A DNA stretch of 64,000 nt, taken from positions 124,001 through 188,000 of the forward strand of contig NZ_BBZJ01000022.1 of the NCBI RefSeq assembly GCF_001417775.1, written 5' to 3'. Position numbers and translations under genes: made by a program. The DNA is from Streptomyces sp. TP-A0356. GTDB taxonomy: Bacteria; Actinomycetota; Actinomycetes; Streptomycetales; Streptomycetaceae. This document shows, piece after piece, positions 52,503 through 60,497 of this stretch; position 1 is the first letter of the stretch, and every line of letters begins with the position of its first letter. Below the pieces are notes generated by a model that was given only the letters and a program-made list of their open reading frames with translations, was not told where the DNA came from and searched no databases.

Positions 52503-53927
52503 TCAGACTCCAGCGGGCGCGGGGGCGTCGGACAGGTCGGCCGGGGAGGCCAGGTGGCCGAGGACCGCGGTGGCGGCGGCGACCTGCGGCGAGACCAGGT
52601 GCGTACGGCCGCCCTTGCCCTGCCTGCCCTCGAAGTTGCGGTTGGACGTGGACGCGGAGCGCTCGCCCGGGGCCAGCTGGTCCGGGTTCATGCCGAGGCA
52701 CATCGAGCAGCCCGCGTGCCGCCATTCGGCGCCGGCCTCCTTGAAGACCACGTCCAGGCCCTCGGAGACGGCCTGCAGGCCCACCCGCGCGGAGCCGGGG
52801 ACGACCAGCATCCGCACACCGTCGGCGACTTTGCGGTCCTTGAGGATCTCGGCGGCGGAGCGCAGGTCCTCGATGCGGCCGTTGGTGCAGGAACCTACGA
52901 AGACGGTGTCCACCTCGATGGACCGAAGCGGCTGTCCGGCCGCCAACCCCATGTACTCCAGGGCCTTTTCGGCGGCCAGTCGCTCCGAAGCGTCCTCGTA
53001 CGAAGCAGGATCGGGGACCGCACTCGAAAGCGGCGCACCCTGGCCCGGGTTGGTGCCCCAGGTGACGAACGGCGAGAGCTCGGAGGCATCGATGCGGACC
53101 TCGGCGTCGAATTCCGCGTCGTCGTCGGTCCGCAGGGTCTTCCAGTACTCGACCGCGGCGTCCCAGTCGGCACCCTCGGGGGCGTGCGGGCGGCCCTTGA
53201 GGTAGGCGAAGGTGGTCTCGTCCGGGGCGATCATGCCCGCGCGGGCACCGGCCTCGATCGACATGTTGCAGATGGTCATCCGGGCCTCCATCGAGAGCTT
53301 CTCGATGGCGGATCCGCGGTACTCCAGGACGTAGCCCTGGCCGCCGCCGGTGCCGATCCTCGCGATGATCGCCAGGATCAGGTCCTTGGCGGTGACGCCC
53401 TCGGGCAGCTCGCCGTCGATCGTGATGGCCATGGTCTTCGGGCGGGCCATCGGCAGCGTCTGGGTGGCCAGCACATGCTCGACCTGGGAGGTGCCGATAC
53501 CGAAGGCCAGCGCGCCGAAGGCGCCGTGCGTCGAGGTGTGGGAGTCGCCGCAGACGACTGTGGTGCCCGGCTGGGTCAGGCCCAGCTGCGGGCCCACGAC
53601 GTGCACGACCCCCTGCTCGACGTCGCCCAGCGGGTGCAGGCGGACGCCGAACTCGGCGCAGTTCTTGCGCAGCGTCTCCAGCTGGGCACGGGAGACCGGG
53701 TCCGCGATGGGCTTGTCGATGTCGAGGGTGGGGGTGTTGTGATCCTCGGTGGCGATGGTGAGGTCGAGCCTGCGCACCTGGCGTCCGCCCTTGCGCAGCC
53801 CGTCGAAGGCCTGCGGGCTGGTCACCTCGTGGAGCAGATGCAGATCGATGTAGAGGAGGTCGGGCTCGCCCTCGGCGCGCCGGACGACGTGGTCGTCCCA
53901 GACCTTCTCCGCGAGTGTCCTACCCAT
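52503..53927 (-). CDS. leuC: 3-isopropylmalate dehydratase large subunit
   Basis: A 474-residue aconitase-family subunit that isomerises 2- to 3-isopropylmalate. It starts MGRTLAEKVWDDHVV. [4Fe-4S] ligand regions are VFVGSCTNGRIEDLR and AGCSMCLGMNPDQL; VVCGDSHTSTHGAFGAL is also conserved. GGAGGGAAAG precedes the ATG at 53927. It is divergent from ndgR, whose product is known to control leuCD in Streptomyces. Confidence 0.97.
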   Translation of the reverse strand: MGRTLAEKVWDDHVVRRAEGEPDLLYIDLHLLHEVTSPQAFDGLRKGGRQVRRLDLTIATEDHNTPTLDIDKPIADPVSRAQLETLRKNCAEFGVRLHPLGDVEQGVVHVVGPQLGLTQPGTTVVCGDSHTSTHGAFGALAFGIGTSQVEHVLATQTLPMARPKTMAITIDGELPEGVTAKDLILAIIARIGTGGGQGYVLEYRGSAIEKLSMEARMTICNMSIEAGARAGMIAPDETTFAYLKGRPHAPEGADWDAAVEYWKTLRTDDDAEFDAEVRIDASELSPFVTWGTNPGQGAPLSSAVPDPASYEDASERLAAEKALEYMGLAAGQPLRSIEVDTVFVGSCTNGRIEDLRSAAEILKDRKVADGVRMLVVPGSARVGLQAVSEGLDVVFKEAGAEWRHAGCSMCLGMNPDQLAPGERSASTSNRNFEGRQGKGGRTHLVSPQVAAATAVLGHLASPADLSDAPAPAGV

Positions 53928-54083
53928 CGCTTTCCCTCCGGCCGGCACGAGCGCGCCGACCCAACTAGAGATCTTGAGGAGCGGCGCCCACACCCCTGAT
54001 TCCGGGCGTCCGCCACCAGGCCCGTCGGTCCCTGGGCCGCTGTGACTTCCAGGGTGGCGCGTTCCACGGAAAATTGAACTTGC

Positions 54084-54100
54084 GTTTCACAGAGTGAGAC
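54084..54100. promoter_or_regulatory. Candidate NdgR operator between leuC and ndgR
   Basis: A near-perfect dyad GTTTCAC-aga-GTGAGAC (one mismatch) about 15-30 bp upstream of the ndgR ATG and within the 187-bp divergent promoter region. TTGAACTTGCG lies beside it. NdgR/AreB binding here is established for related species; the precise site is my inference. Confidence 0.6.
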
Positions 54101-54114
54101 GTGAGTATCGTTGC

Positions 54115-54831
54115 ATGGACAACAGTAGCGGCGTCGGCGTTCTGGACAAGGCGGCCCTGGTCCTCAGCGCTCTGGAGTCCGGTCCGGCCACCCTCGCGGG
54201 TCTGGTCGGCGCCACCGGACTGGCACGACCCACGGCGCACCGCCTCGCCGTGGCGCTGGAGCACCACCGCATGGTGGCGCGTGACATGCAGGGCCGTTTC
54301 ATTCTCGGCCCCCGGCTGGCCGAGCTGGCCGCGGCGGCGGGCGAGGACCGCCTGCTGGCGACGGCGGGCCCGGTACTGACCCATCTGCGCGACGTCACGG
54401 GCGAGAGCGCGCAGCTGTACCGCCGCCAGGGGGACATGCGCATCTGCGTCGCCGCCGCGGAGCGCCTGTCGGGCCTGCGGGACACGGTCCCGGTCGGCTC
54501 CACGCTCACGATGAAGGCCGGCTCGTCCGCGCAGATCCTGCTGGCCTGGGAGGAGCCCGAGCGGCTGCACCGCGGCCTGCAGGGCGCCCGTTTCACGGCC
54601 ACGGCCCTGTCGGGCGTACGGCGCCGCGGCTGGGCCCAGTCCATCGGGGAGCGCGAGCCGGGCGTCGCGTCCGTCTCCGCACCCGTACGCGGCCCCTCCA
54701 ACCGCGTGGTGGCCGCCGTGTCCGTCTCCGGCCCCATCGAGCGCCTGACGCGGCACCCGGGCCGTATGCACGCCCAGGCGGTCATCGACTCGGCCGCCCG
54801 CCTGTCGGAGGCGCTGCGCCGCTCCGGCTGA
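54115..54831 (+). CDS. ndgR: IclR-family regulator NdgR/AreB
   Basis: A 238-residue IclR regulator of amino-acid metabolism and antibiotic production. The N-terminal winged HTH is VLDKAALVLSALESGPATLAGLVGATGLARPTAHRLAVALEHHRMV, and the C-terminal effector domain has SGLRDTVPVGSTLTMKAGSSAQILLAW. The ATG at 54115 (MDNSSGVGVLDKA) is the family start. Homologues bind the leuC-ndgR intergenic region and activate or repress leuCD. Confidence 0.94.
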   Translation: MDNSSGVGVLDKAALVLSALESGPATLAGLVGATGLARPTAHRLAVALEHHRMVARDMQGRFILGPRLAELAAAAGEDRLLATAGPVLTHLRDVTGESAQLYRRQGDMRICVAAAERLSGLRDTVPVGSTLTMKAGSSAQILLAWEEPERLHRGLQGARFTATALSGVRRRGWAQSIGEREPGVASVSAPVRGPSNRVVAAVSVSGPIERLTRHPGRMHAQAVIDSAARLSEALRRSG

Positions 54832-54862
54832 CCTTCGGGAACGTCACCGGGGAGGACCCGCC

Positions 54863-55120
54863 TCAACGCCGCGAGAGGCCCTCCCCGATCCCCCGGTTCC
54901 CCCCGGGCAGGCCGCCTTCTCGGCCTTCTCGGCCTTCTAGACCTTCGCGGTCGCTCCGGACGAGCGGTGCGCGTACCTGTCGGCGGCCCCGCCGTCCCCG
55001 GCTCTCGACCGGCAGCACCCCGGTGGCCGCCGCGAGCCCGGAGGGCGGCATGTCGAAGCAGACCGACTCGTACGAGCCCTCGGGCACCACGTAGGCCTCG
55101 TACCACTGTCCGACGTGCTC
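54863..55120 (-). pseudogene. C-terminal remnant of a DUF4188 monooxygenase-like gene
   Basis: On the minus strand the frame reads EHVGQWYEAYVVPEGSYESVCFDMPPSGLAAATGVLPVESRGRRGRR, matching the last 50 or so residues of DUF4188 proteins, then runs on through low-complexity GREG repeats to a late stop. The N-terminal two thirds is absent. The break lies at the 5' end of the plus-strand MerR gene. I read it as a deletion scar. Confidence 0.7.
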
Positions 55121-55774
55121 CTGCGCGACGCTTGGATAGTGGCACTTACCAAGGGCAGTGGCCTGTCCACCGCGACGATCAAGTACTACCTGCGCGAGGG
55201 GCTGTTGCCGCCGGGCCGCCAGATCAACGCCACGACGGCCGAGTACGACGAGACCCATCTGCGTCGGCTGCGTCTGGTACGGGCGATGATCCAGGTCGGC
55301 CGGATCCCGGTGGCCACGGTTCGGGAGGTGCTCGGGCACGTCGACGACGAATCCCTCGGCCGGACGATCCGGCTGGGCGCCGCCCTGTGGGCGTTGCCGC
55401 AGGCCGCCGAGCCGGACGAGCAGGACGACCACGTCCGGGCCGCGCGCCGCGAGGTGGCGCAACTGCTGGACACCCTGGGCTGGTCGAACACCAAGGCTCT
55501 GATCACCGTCTCCCCCGCCTACCGCTCGCTGGTGGTGGCGGTGTCCGCACTCCGACGGCTCGGCTACCAATGGGACGCCGAACTGCTGGTGTCCTACGCC
55601 CAGTTGATGCACCGGACGGCCATCCTCGATCTGGACTTCGTGGAGACGCGCCCCTCGGAGGCCGAGAAGATCGAGACCGCGGTCCTGGGGGCGGTCCTGG
55701 TCGAACCGATGCTGCAGGCGCTGCACCGGTTGGCGCAGGAGGAGGAGTCGGCGCGGCGGTACGGATTCGAGTAG
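55115..55774 (+). CDS. MerR-family transcriptional regulator, 5' end possibly altered
   Basis: About 210-219 residues. The HTH-MerR core is LSTATIKYYLREGLLPPGRQINATTAEYDETHLRRLRLVRAMIQVGRIPVATVREVL, and a C-terminal effector-like region ends EEESARRYGFE. The usual first helix (like MRIAELSRRSG) is replaced by IVALTKGSG. Possible starts are GTG at 55115 or 55139, neither with a good RBS. The gene may have lost its own start in the deletion that truncated the DUF4188 gene. A terminator follows at 55791. Confidence 0.75.
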   Translation: MLLRDAWIVALTKGSGLSTATIKYYLREGLLPPGRQINATTAEYDETHLRRLRLVRAMIQVGRIPVATVREVLGHVDDESLGRTIRLGAALWALPQAAEPDEQDDHVRAARREVAQLLDTLGWSNTKALITVSPAYRSLVVAVSALRRLGYQWDAELLVSYAQLMHRTAILDLDFVETRPSEAEKIETAVLGAVLVEPMLQALHRLAQEEESARRYGFE

Positions 55775-55790
55775 CCCGGGCCGGGCACGC

Positions 55791-55822
55791 CGAAGGCCCC
55801 CCACCGAAGTGGAGGGCCTTCG
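55791..55822. terminator. Terminator between the MerR gene and the tRNA cluster
   Basis: CGAAGGCCC with its complement GGGCCTTCG around an inner CAC-cgaa-GTG stem. It can end the MerR transcript on the plus strand and the tRNA transcript on the minus strand. Confidence 0.8.
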
Positions 55823-55829
55823 AACTACG

Positions 55830-55902
55830 TACCCCCGACCGGATTCGAACCGGCGCTACCGCCTTGAGAGGGCGGCGTGCTAGGCCGCTACACAACGGGG
55901 GC
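55830..55902 (-). tRNA. tRNA-Glu (CTC)
   Basis: 73 nt. Acceptor GCCCCCG pairs with CGGGGGT (one G-U). The anticodon loop is CTCTCAA in a CCGCC/GGCGG stem, and the T-arm is GGTTCGAATCC. No CCA is encoded. Confidence 0.96.
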
Positions 55903-55930
55903 GAGGATCTTGCGTTTCCGCAGATCCGAG

Positions 55931-56002
55931 CTGGTCTACCTGGACTCGAACCAAGACTAACTGAACCAGAATCAGTCGTGCTGCCAATTACACCATAGAC
56001 CA
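55931..56002 (-). tRNA. tRNA-Gln (CTG)
   Basis: 72 nt. Acceptor TGGTCTA pairs with TAGACCA. The anticodon loop is TTCTGGT, and the T-arm is GGTTCGAGTCC. Confidence 0.96.
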
Positions 56003-56022
56003 ATGTGGTTTAGACCAGTTCG

Positions 56023-56095
56023 TACCCCCGACCGGATTCGAACCGGCGCTACCGCCTTGAGAGGGCGGCGTGCTAGGCCGCTACACAACGGGGGC
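56023..56095 (-). tRNA. tRNA-Glu (CTC), second copy
   Basis: 73 nt, identical to the copy at 55830-55902. Confidence 0.96.
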
Positions 56096-56156
56096 CCTGG
56101 CGATCCTGCATCGAGGACAGCGGGAGCGACCCAGCTGTCCTCGCGGGAAGGATCTG

Positions 56157-56229
56157 TACCCCCGACCGGATTCGAACCGGCGCTACTGCCTTGAGAGGGC
56201 AGCGTGCTAGGCCGCTACACAACGGGGGC
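56157..56229 (-). tRNA. tRNA-Glu (CTC), variant anticodon stem
   Basis: 73 nt. It is like the other two but has CTGCC/GGCAG in the anticodon stem, a compensated base-pair change. The anticodon is still CTC. Confidence 0.95.
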
Positions 56230-56268
56230 TTGCGGATGGGATCCGCGGGTGCAGATGAGCTCTGCGAG

Positions 56269-56340
56269 CTGGCCTACCTGGACTCGAACCAAGACTAACT
56301 GAACCAGAATCAGTCGTGCTGCCAATTACACCATAGGCCA
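56269..56340 (-). tRNA. tRNA-Gln (CTG), second copy
   Basis: 72 nt. It differs from the first Gln copy by a compensated acceptor pair (TGGCCTA/TAGGCCA). It is first in the minus-strand order Gln-Glu-Glu-Gln-Glu, probably one transcript. Confidence 0.95.
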
Positions 56341-56430
56341 CTGGAACGCAAGCCCCTGGGGGGATCTTGTTCTAGCTTGCGCCTCCGGTTCCGGCCTTTC
56401 GGCCCGCTCCCCGGCGGCGCAGGAAGAACA

Positions 56431-57162
56431 TTACCCGAAGGTGGACGGCGCTCCAAAACGGGTATCCGCGCCGAGGACCGCGGGGAGTTCGGCGAGGGAG
56501 GCGATCCGGCGAGGTCCGACGGGTACCTCCACGGTCGCGTGCAGACCGTCGCGGTCGATCCAGACGGACAGCAGTCCGGCCTCGGCGGCGCCGCGCCCGT
56601 CGATCTCCGGATGGTCGCCGACGTACGCCACCTGGTGCGGAGCGAGCTCCAGGGCGTCGCAGGCCGCGCGGAAGGCCCGGCTGTCCGGCTTGGAGAAGCC
56701 CAGCTCGGCGGCGCACAGGACGGCCTCGAAGCGGTCGCGGACGCCGAGGGTGCGCAGCTTGTACTCCTGGACGTGGACGCTGGAGTTGGACAGCACCGCG
56801 TGCCGGTGGCTGGCGGCGAGGGCGTCCAGGACGGGCAGGACGTCCGGGAAGAGGGCCCAGGCGGCCTCGTAGCGGTCCCGATAGCGGTTGAACCAGGTGT
56901 CGGCCTCGTCGTCGGTCAGCTCCTCGCCCACGAAGACCCGTACGCGGTCCCGGCGCTGCCCCTCGAAGGAGACCTCGCCCGCCGCGTACCGCGCCCACTG
57001 CCGGTCGGTGATCTCCCGCCACCGCACCAGGGCCCGCTCCACGCTCTCGCTCTCATCGAGCAGCCCCTCGGCGGCCAGGTGGGTGCGCATGCCGACACGG
57101 TCCGCGGTGGTGTAGTCGAAGAGGGTGTCGTCGACGTCCCAGACCACGGCCCTGATGCTCAT
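56431..57162 (-). CDS. HAD-superfamily hydrolase
   Basis: A 243-residue HAD subfamily I phosphatase-like protein. Motif I is VVWDVDDTLFDY (nucleophile Asp9, Asp11), motif II VLSNSS, motif III Lys in GFSKPDSRAF, and motif IV YVGDHPEIDGRGAAEAG. The cap lies between motifs I and II. The substrate is unknown. The ATG at 57162 (MSIRAVVWDVDDT) is the start. It lies between gltX and the tRNA cluster on the same strand. Confidence 0.9.
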   Translation of the reverse strand: MSIRAVVWDVDDTLFDYTTADRVGMRTHLAAEGLLDESESVERALVRWREITDRQWARYAAGEVSFEGQRRDRVRVFVGEELTDDEADTWFNRYRDRYEAAWALFPDVLPVLDALAASHRHAVLSNSSVHVQEYKLRTLGVRDRFEAVLCAAELGFSKPDSRAFRAACDALELAPHQVAYVGDHPEIDGRGAAEAGLLSVWIDRDGLHATVEVPVGPRRIASLAELPAVLGADTRFGAPSTFG

Positions 57163-57264
57163 GGTCCGACGGTAACCCGGGCCGGCCGATCCCGTCCGCG
57201 TTTTCCGGAGCCCGAGCGTCGGCTCGGGCGGACACCGCGGGGAGGCGGCATCACCCGAAAGGCG

Positions 57265-57296
57265 GAGGGGCGGCACCTCGCCGGGTGCCGCCCCTC
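57265..57296 (-). terminator. Terminator downstream of gltX
   Basis: A perfect 13-bp stem (GAGGGGCGGCACC and complement) lies 20 bp beyond the gltX stop on the minus strand. Confidence 0.85.
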
Positions 57297-57315
57297 GCTT
57301 GCCCTGGCGTACGGG

Positions 57316-58791
57316 CTACGCCGCCAGCCTCGCCAGTGCGGCGTCGATGCGCTGCAGCGTCTTCTCCTTGCCCAGGACCTCCAGGGACTCGAAGAGCGGC
57401 AGGCCCACCGTGCGGCCGGTGACGGCGACGCGGACCGGGGCCTGGGCCTTGCCGAGCTTGAGGCCGTGGGACTCGCCGGCGGCCAGGACGGCCTCCTTCA
57501 GCGACTCGGCGGAGGTCCAGTCGGCCGCCTCCAGCTTCTCGCGGGCCGTACGGAGCAGGGCGTCACTGCCCTCCTTCATGGCCTTCGTCCAGGACGCCTC
57601 GTCGAACACCGGCTCCGGCAGGAACAGGAAGTCGACGTTCTCCGTGATCTCGGAGAGGACCTTGAGGCGGGTCTGCGCGTGCGGGGCGATCGCCTCCCAC
57701 TTCGCCTCGTCGAAGTCCTCCGGCGACCACGGCGCGAACGGGGCCTTCAGCCACGGCCGGCAGCGCTCGGTGAAGTCCTTCGCCTCCAGGAGGCGGATGT
57801 GGTCCGCGTTGATCGACTCGGCCTTCTTGAGGTCGAAGCGGGCCGGGTTGGGGTTCACGTCCGCGATGTCGAAGGCGGCGACCATCTCGTCGAGGGAGAA
57901 GATGTCGCGGTCGGGCGCGAGCGACCAGCCCAGCAGGGAGAGGTAGTTGAGCAGCCCCTCCGGCAGGAAGCCGCGCTCACGGTAGAGGTTGAGCGACGAC
58001 TGCGGGTCGCGCTTGGACAGCTTCTTGTTGCCCTCGCCCATCACGTACGGCAGATGACCGAACTCGGGCACGGACTTGGCGATGCCCAGCTCGATCAGCG
58101 CCTTGTAGAGAGCGATCTGGCGGGGGGTGGAGGAGAGCAGGTCCTCGCCGCGCAGGACGTGGGTGATCTCCATCAGGGCGTCGTCGACCGGGTTCACCAG
58201 CGTGTACAGGGGCGCCCCGTTCGCCCGGACGATCCCGTAGTCCGGCACGTTCTCCGGCGTGAACGTGAGCTCGCCGCGGACCAGGTCCGTGAAGGTGATC
58301 GTCTCGTCGGGCATCCGGAAGCGGACGATGGGCGTACGGCCCTCCGCCTCGTACGCCGCCACCTGCTCGGCGGTCAGCTCGCGGCAGTGCCCGTCGTAGC
58401 CGGACGGCCTGCCGGCGGCGCGGGCGGCGTCACGGCGTGCGTCCAGCTCCTCCGTCGTGCAGTAGCAGTGGTACGCGTAGCCACCGTCCAGGAGCTTCTG
58501 GGCGACGTCCTTGTAGATGTCCATCCGCTGCGACTGGCGGTACGGCACGTGGGGGCCGCCGACCCCGGGGCCCTCGTCCCACTCGAAGCCCAGCCAGCGC
58601 AGCGAGTCCAGCAGCTGGAGGTAGGACTCCTCGGAGTCGCGGGCCGCGTCCGTGTCCTCGATACGGAAGACGATCGTGCCGCCGGTGTGGCGGGCGAACG
58701 CCCAGTTGAACAGGGCGGTGCGGACCAGGCCCACGTGGGGGTTGCCGGTCGGGGACGGACAGAAACGTACGCGGACGTTCGCGTTAGCCAC
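57316..58791 (-). CDS. gltX: Glutamyl-tRNA synthetase
   Basis: A 491-residue class I synthetase. It has the HIGH-type motif FCPSPTGNPHVGLVRTALFNW and the KMSKS-type motif KLSKRDPQSS. In organisms without GlnRS it charges both tRNA-Glu and tRNA-Gln, and both tRNAs are encoded 1-3 kb downstream. The GTG at 58791 overlaps the preceding fumarylacetoacetate hydrolase-family gene by eight bases. Confidence 0.97.
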   Translation of the reverse strand: MANANVRVRFCPSPTGNPHVGLVRTALFNWAFARHTGGTIVFRIEDTDAARDSEESYLQLLDSLRWLGFEWDEGPGVGGPHVPYRQSQRMDIYKDVAQKLLDGGYAYHCYCTTEELDARRDAARAAGRPSGYDGHCRELTAEQVAAYEAEGRTPIVRFRMPDETITFTDLVRGELTFTPENVPDYGIVRANGAPLYTLVNPVDDALMEITHVLRGEDLLSSTPRQIALYKALIELGIAKSVPEFGHLPYVMGEGNKKLSKRDPQSSLNLYRERGFLPEGLLNYLSLLGWSLAPDRDIFSLDEMVAAFDIADVNPNPARFDLKKAESINADHIRLLEAKDFTERCRPWLKAPFAPWSPEDFDEAKWEAIAPHAQTRLKVLSEITENVDFLFLPEPVFDEASWTKAMKEGSDALLRTAREKLEAADWTSAESLKEAVLAAGESHGLKLGKAQAPVRVAVTGRTVGLPLFESLEVLGKEKTLQRIDAALARLAA

Positions 58792-59560
58792 GCTTGATCA
58801 CCTTGTTGGTGAGAGTGCCGATGCCTTCGATGGTGACGGCGACCTCGTCGCCGACGTTGAGGGGGCCGACCCCCGCGGGGGTGCCCGTGAGGATCACGTC
58901 GCCGGGGAGCAGCGTCATGGCCTCGGTGATGTTGACGATCAGATCCTCGATCGAGTGGATCATCTCGCTCGTGCGGCCGAGCTGGCGCTGCTGGCCGTTG
59001 ACCGTGAGCTGGATGGTGAGATCACTCGGGTCGAGGTCGGTCTCCACCCAGGGGCCGAGGGGGCAGGAGGTGTCGAAGCCCTTGGCCCGGGCCCACTGCT
59101 TCTCGCGCCGTTGCACGTCTCGCGCGGTGACGTCGTTGGCGCAGGTGTAGCCCAGGATCACGTCCTTGACGCGCTCGCGCGGGACCTCGCGGCACATACG
59201 GCCGATCACCACGGCGAGCTCGGCCTCGTGGTGCAGCTCCTGGGAGAAGGAGGGGTAGGCGATCTCGTCGCCGGGGCCGATCACCGAGGTGGACGGCTTG
59301 AAGAAGGCGAAGGGGGCCTCGGGCACCTCGTTGCCCAGCTCACGGGCGTGCTCCGCGTAGTTGCGGCCGAAGGCCACGACCTTGTTGGGGAGCACCGGCG
59401 GCAGCAGCCTGACCTTGCTCAGCGGCACCTTCGTACCGGAGAGCTCGAATTCCGCGAACGGGATGCCCTTGATGATGTCGAGGTCGAGCTCGTCCGGCCT
59501 GTCGCCCTCGACCGCGCCGAAGGCGACATTCCCGTCGATGGAGAATCTGGCGATGCGCAC
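58784..59560 (-). CDS. Fumarylacetoacetate hydrolase-family protein
   Basis: A 258-residue FAH-fold enzyme. It has KVVAFGRNYAEHARELG, FFKPSTSVIGPGDEI, the metal-binding HHEAELAVVIG with its acidic residues, GYTCANDVTARD and LTGTPAGVGPLNVGDEV. Members act as acylpyruvases, hydratases or isomerases on 2-oxoacid-type substrates; the substrate is not predictable here. The GTG at 59560 is the start. It is coupled to gltX by overlap. Confidence 0.92.
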   Translation of the reverse strand: MRIARFSIDGNVAFGAVEGDRPDELDLDIIKGIPFAEFELSGTKVPLSKVRLLPPVLPNKVVAFGRNYAEHARELGNEVPEAPFAFFKPSTSVIGPGDEIAYPSFSQELHHEAELAVVIGRMCREVPRERVKDVILGYTCANDVTARDVQRREKQWARAKGFDTSCPLGPWVETDLDPSDLTIQLTVNGQQRQLGRTSEMIHSIEDLIVNITEAMTLLPGDVILTGTPAGVGPLNVGDEVAVTIEGIGTLTNKVIKRG

Positions 59561-59708
59561 GGGATCCTTGCGCCCCTCACTGAGCTGGCTGGAGTCTGAC
59601 GCTCCAGGCTAACGCGGCAGCAGGCGGGCGCCCCGCGCATTGCGTCGGGCGCCGCCAGGGGCACGTTCCCGCGAGCCCGCGGTGAGCGGACGGCGCCCGG
59701 TGCGCGTA

Positions 59709-59897
59709 CTACTGGGGGACGGAGGCCTGGACCGGGACCTCCATGAGGACGGTGCGCCTGGGATTGGCGGTCTGGGTGGGAAGGTCGACGGAGCGTTCCG
59801 GCGCCGCCGGGGCCTGCAGCTCTTCGGCGTCGGCGAGGTGCGCCAGCGTCGTGCGCTGCGGGTTGGCTATGGTGCGGAACATCATCGTGGTCTTCAC
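59709..59897 (-). CDS. Small hypothetical protein
   Basis: A 62-residue protein, MKTTMMFRTIANPQRTTLAHLADAEELQAPAAPERSVDLPTQTANPRRTVLMEVPVQ. The motif ANPxRTxL occurs twice, at about 11-17 and 44-51. The start is a GTG at 59897 without a clear RBS. The internal repeat and Streptomyces-like codon use support it, but moderately. Confidence 0.55.
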   Translation of the reverse strand: MKTTMMFRTIANPQRTTLAHLADAEELQAPAAPERSVDLPTQTANPRRTVLMEVPVQASVPQ

Positions 59898-60497
59898 TGG
59901 TGTCGTGACCTTGTCGTTACGGGCGCAGGGCGGGCCTCAAGGGCCGTCGCCGGGGCGCGGGTTGTCGGATTCGCCGTCCCTGTAAAGCGTCAGGCTAAAC
60001 ATGCAATTCCCGCCCGAAGCGATGAAGTGGTCATGATCTGCATGTGAGTTTGCTCACGAGTCGCCGGACAAAAGGGTCAATCCATACAGGCGATTCAGCC
60101 CGACGAAACGGACATCACACAACTGAAGCCCGCATTCCGCTCCTGATCATGGCGACTGGGACACCGGCCACTCCCCTGTGACTCGCGGACATACGTCCGG
60201 TATGTACTAGATCACCTTCTACGGCTGGTGACATGCCCCTCACAAGGTGTCACGGTGGTCACAGGGTCACCCGTTGGCCTTGTTGGAGATCCTGCACTGT
60301 GCTGGAATTCCACGGACCGCCGCGGGATCGCACCGGCGCGCAAGGGGCGCAACGCAGCGCCGAGCAGCGGCGGGCAGGGGGAGCCAGCGCCGGTCACTCA
60401 CGACCACTCGGGGGGCGTATTCAGGGCGCCCCCTACAACGCCGACACCGTCCCGCCGTTCACGCGGAGGGGCGCCTGGTCCAGAGGTTGCGACGCTA
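59898..60497. other. 600-bp region upstream of the conservon operon
   Basis: No gene I can support. It contains the dyad GTGACA (60228-60233) / TGTCAC (60248-60253) followed by further GTCAC elements to about 60270, and CGGACATACGTCCGG near 60186-60200. It must hold the promoter of the conservon at 60498. Confidence 0.5.

Noticed and set aside
55830..56340. tRNA cluster as attachment site of the 23-29 kb element
   Set aside because: The element lies 27 kb away, and I saw no tRNA-derived repeat at its ends.
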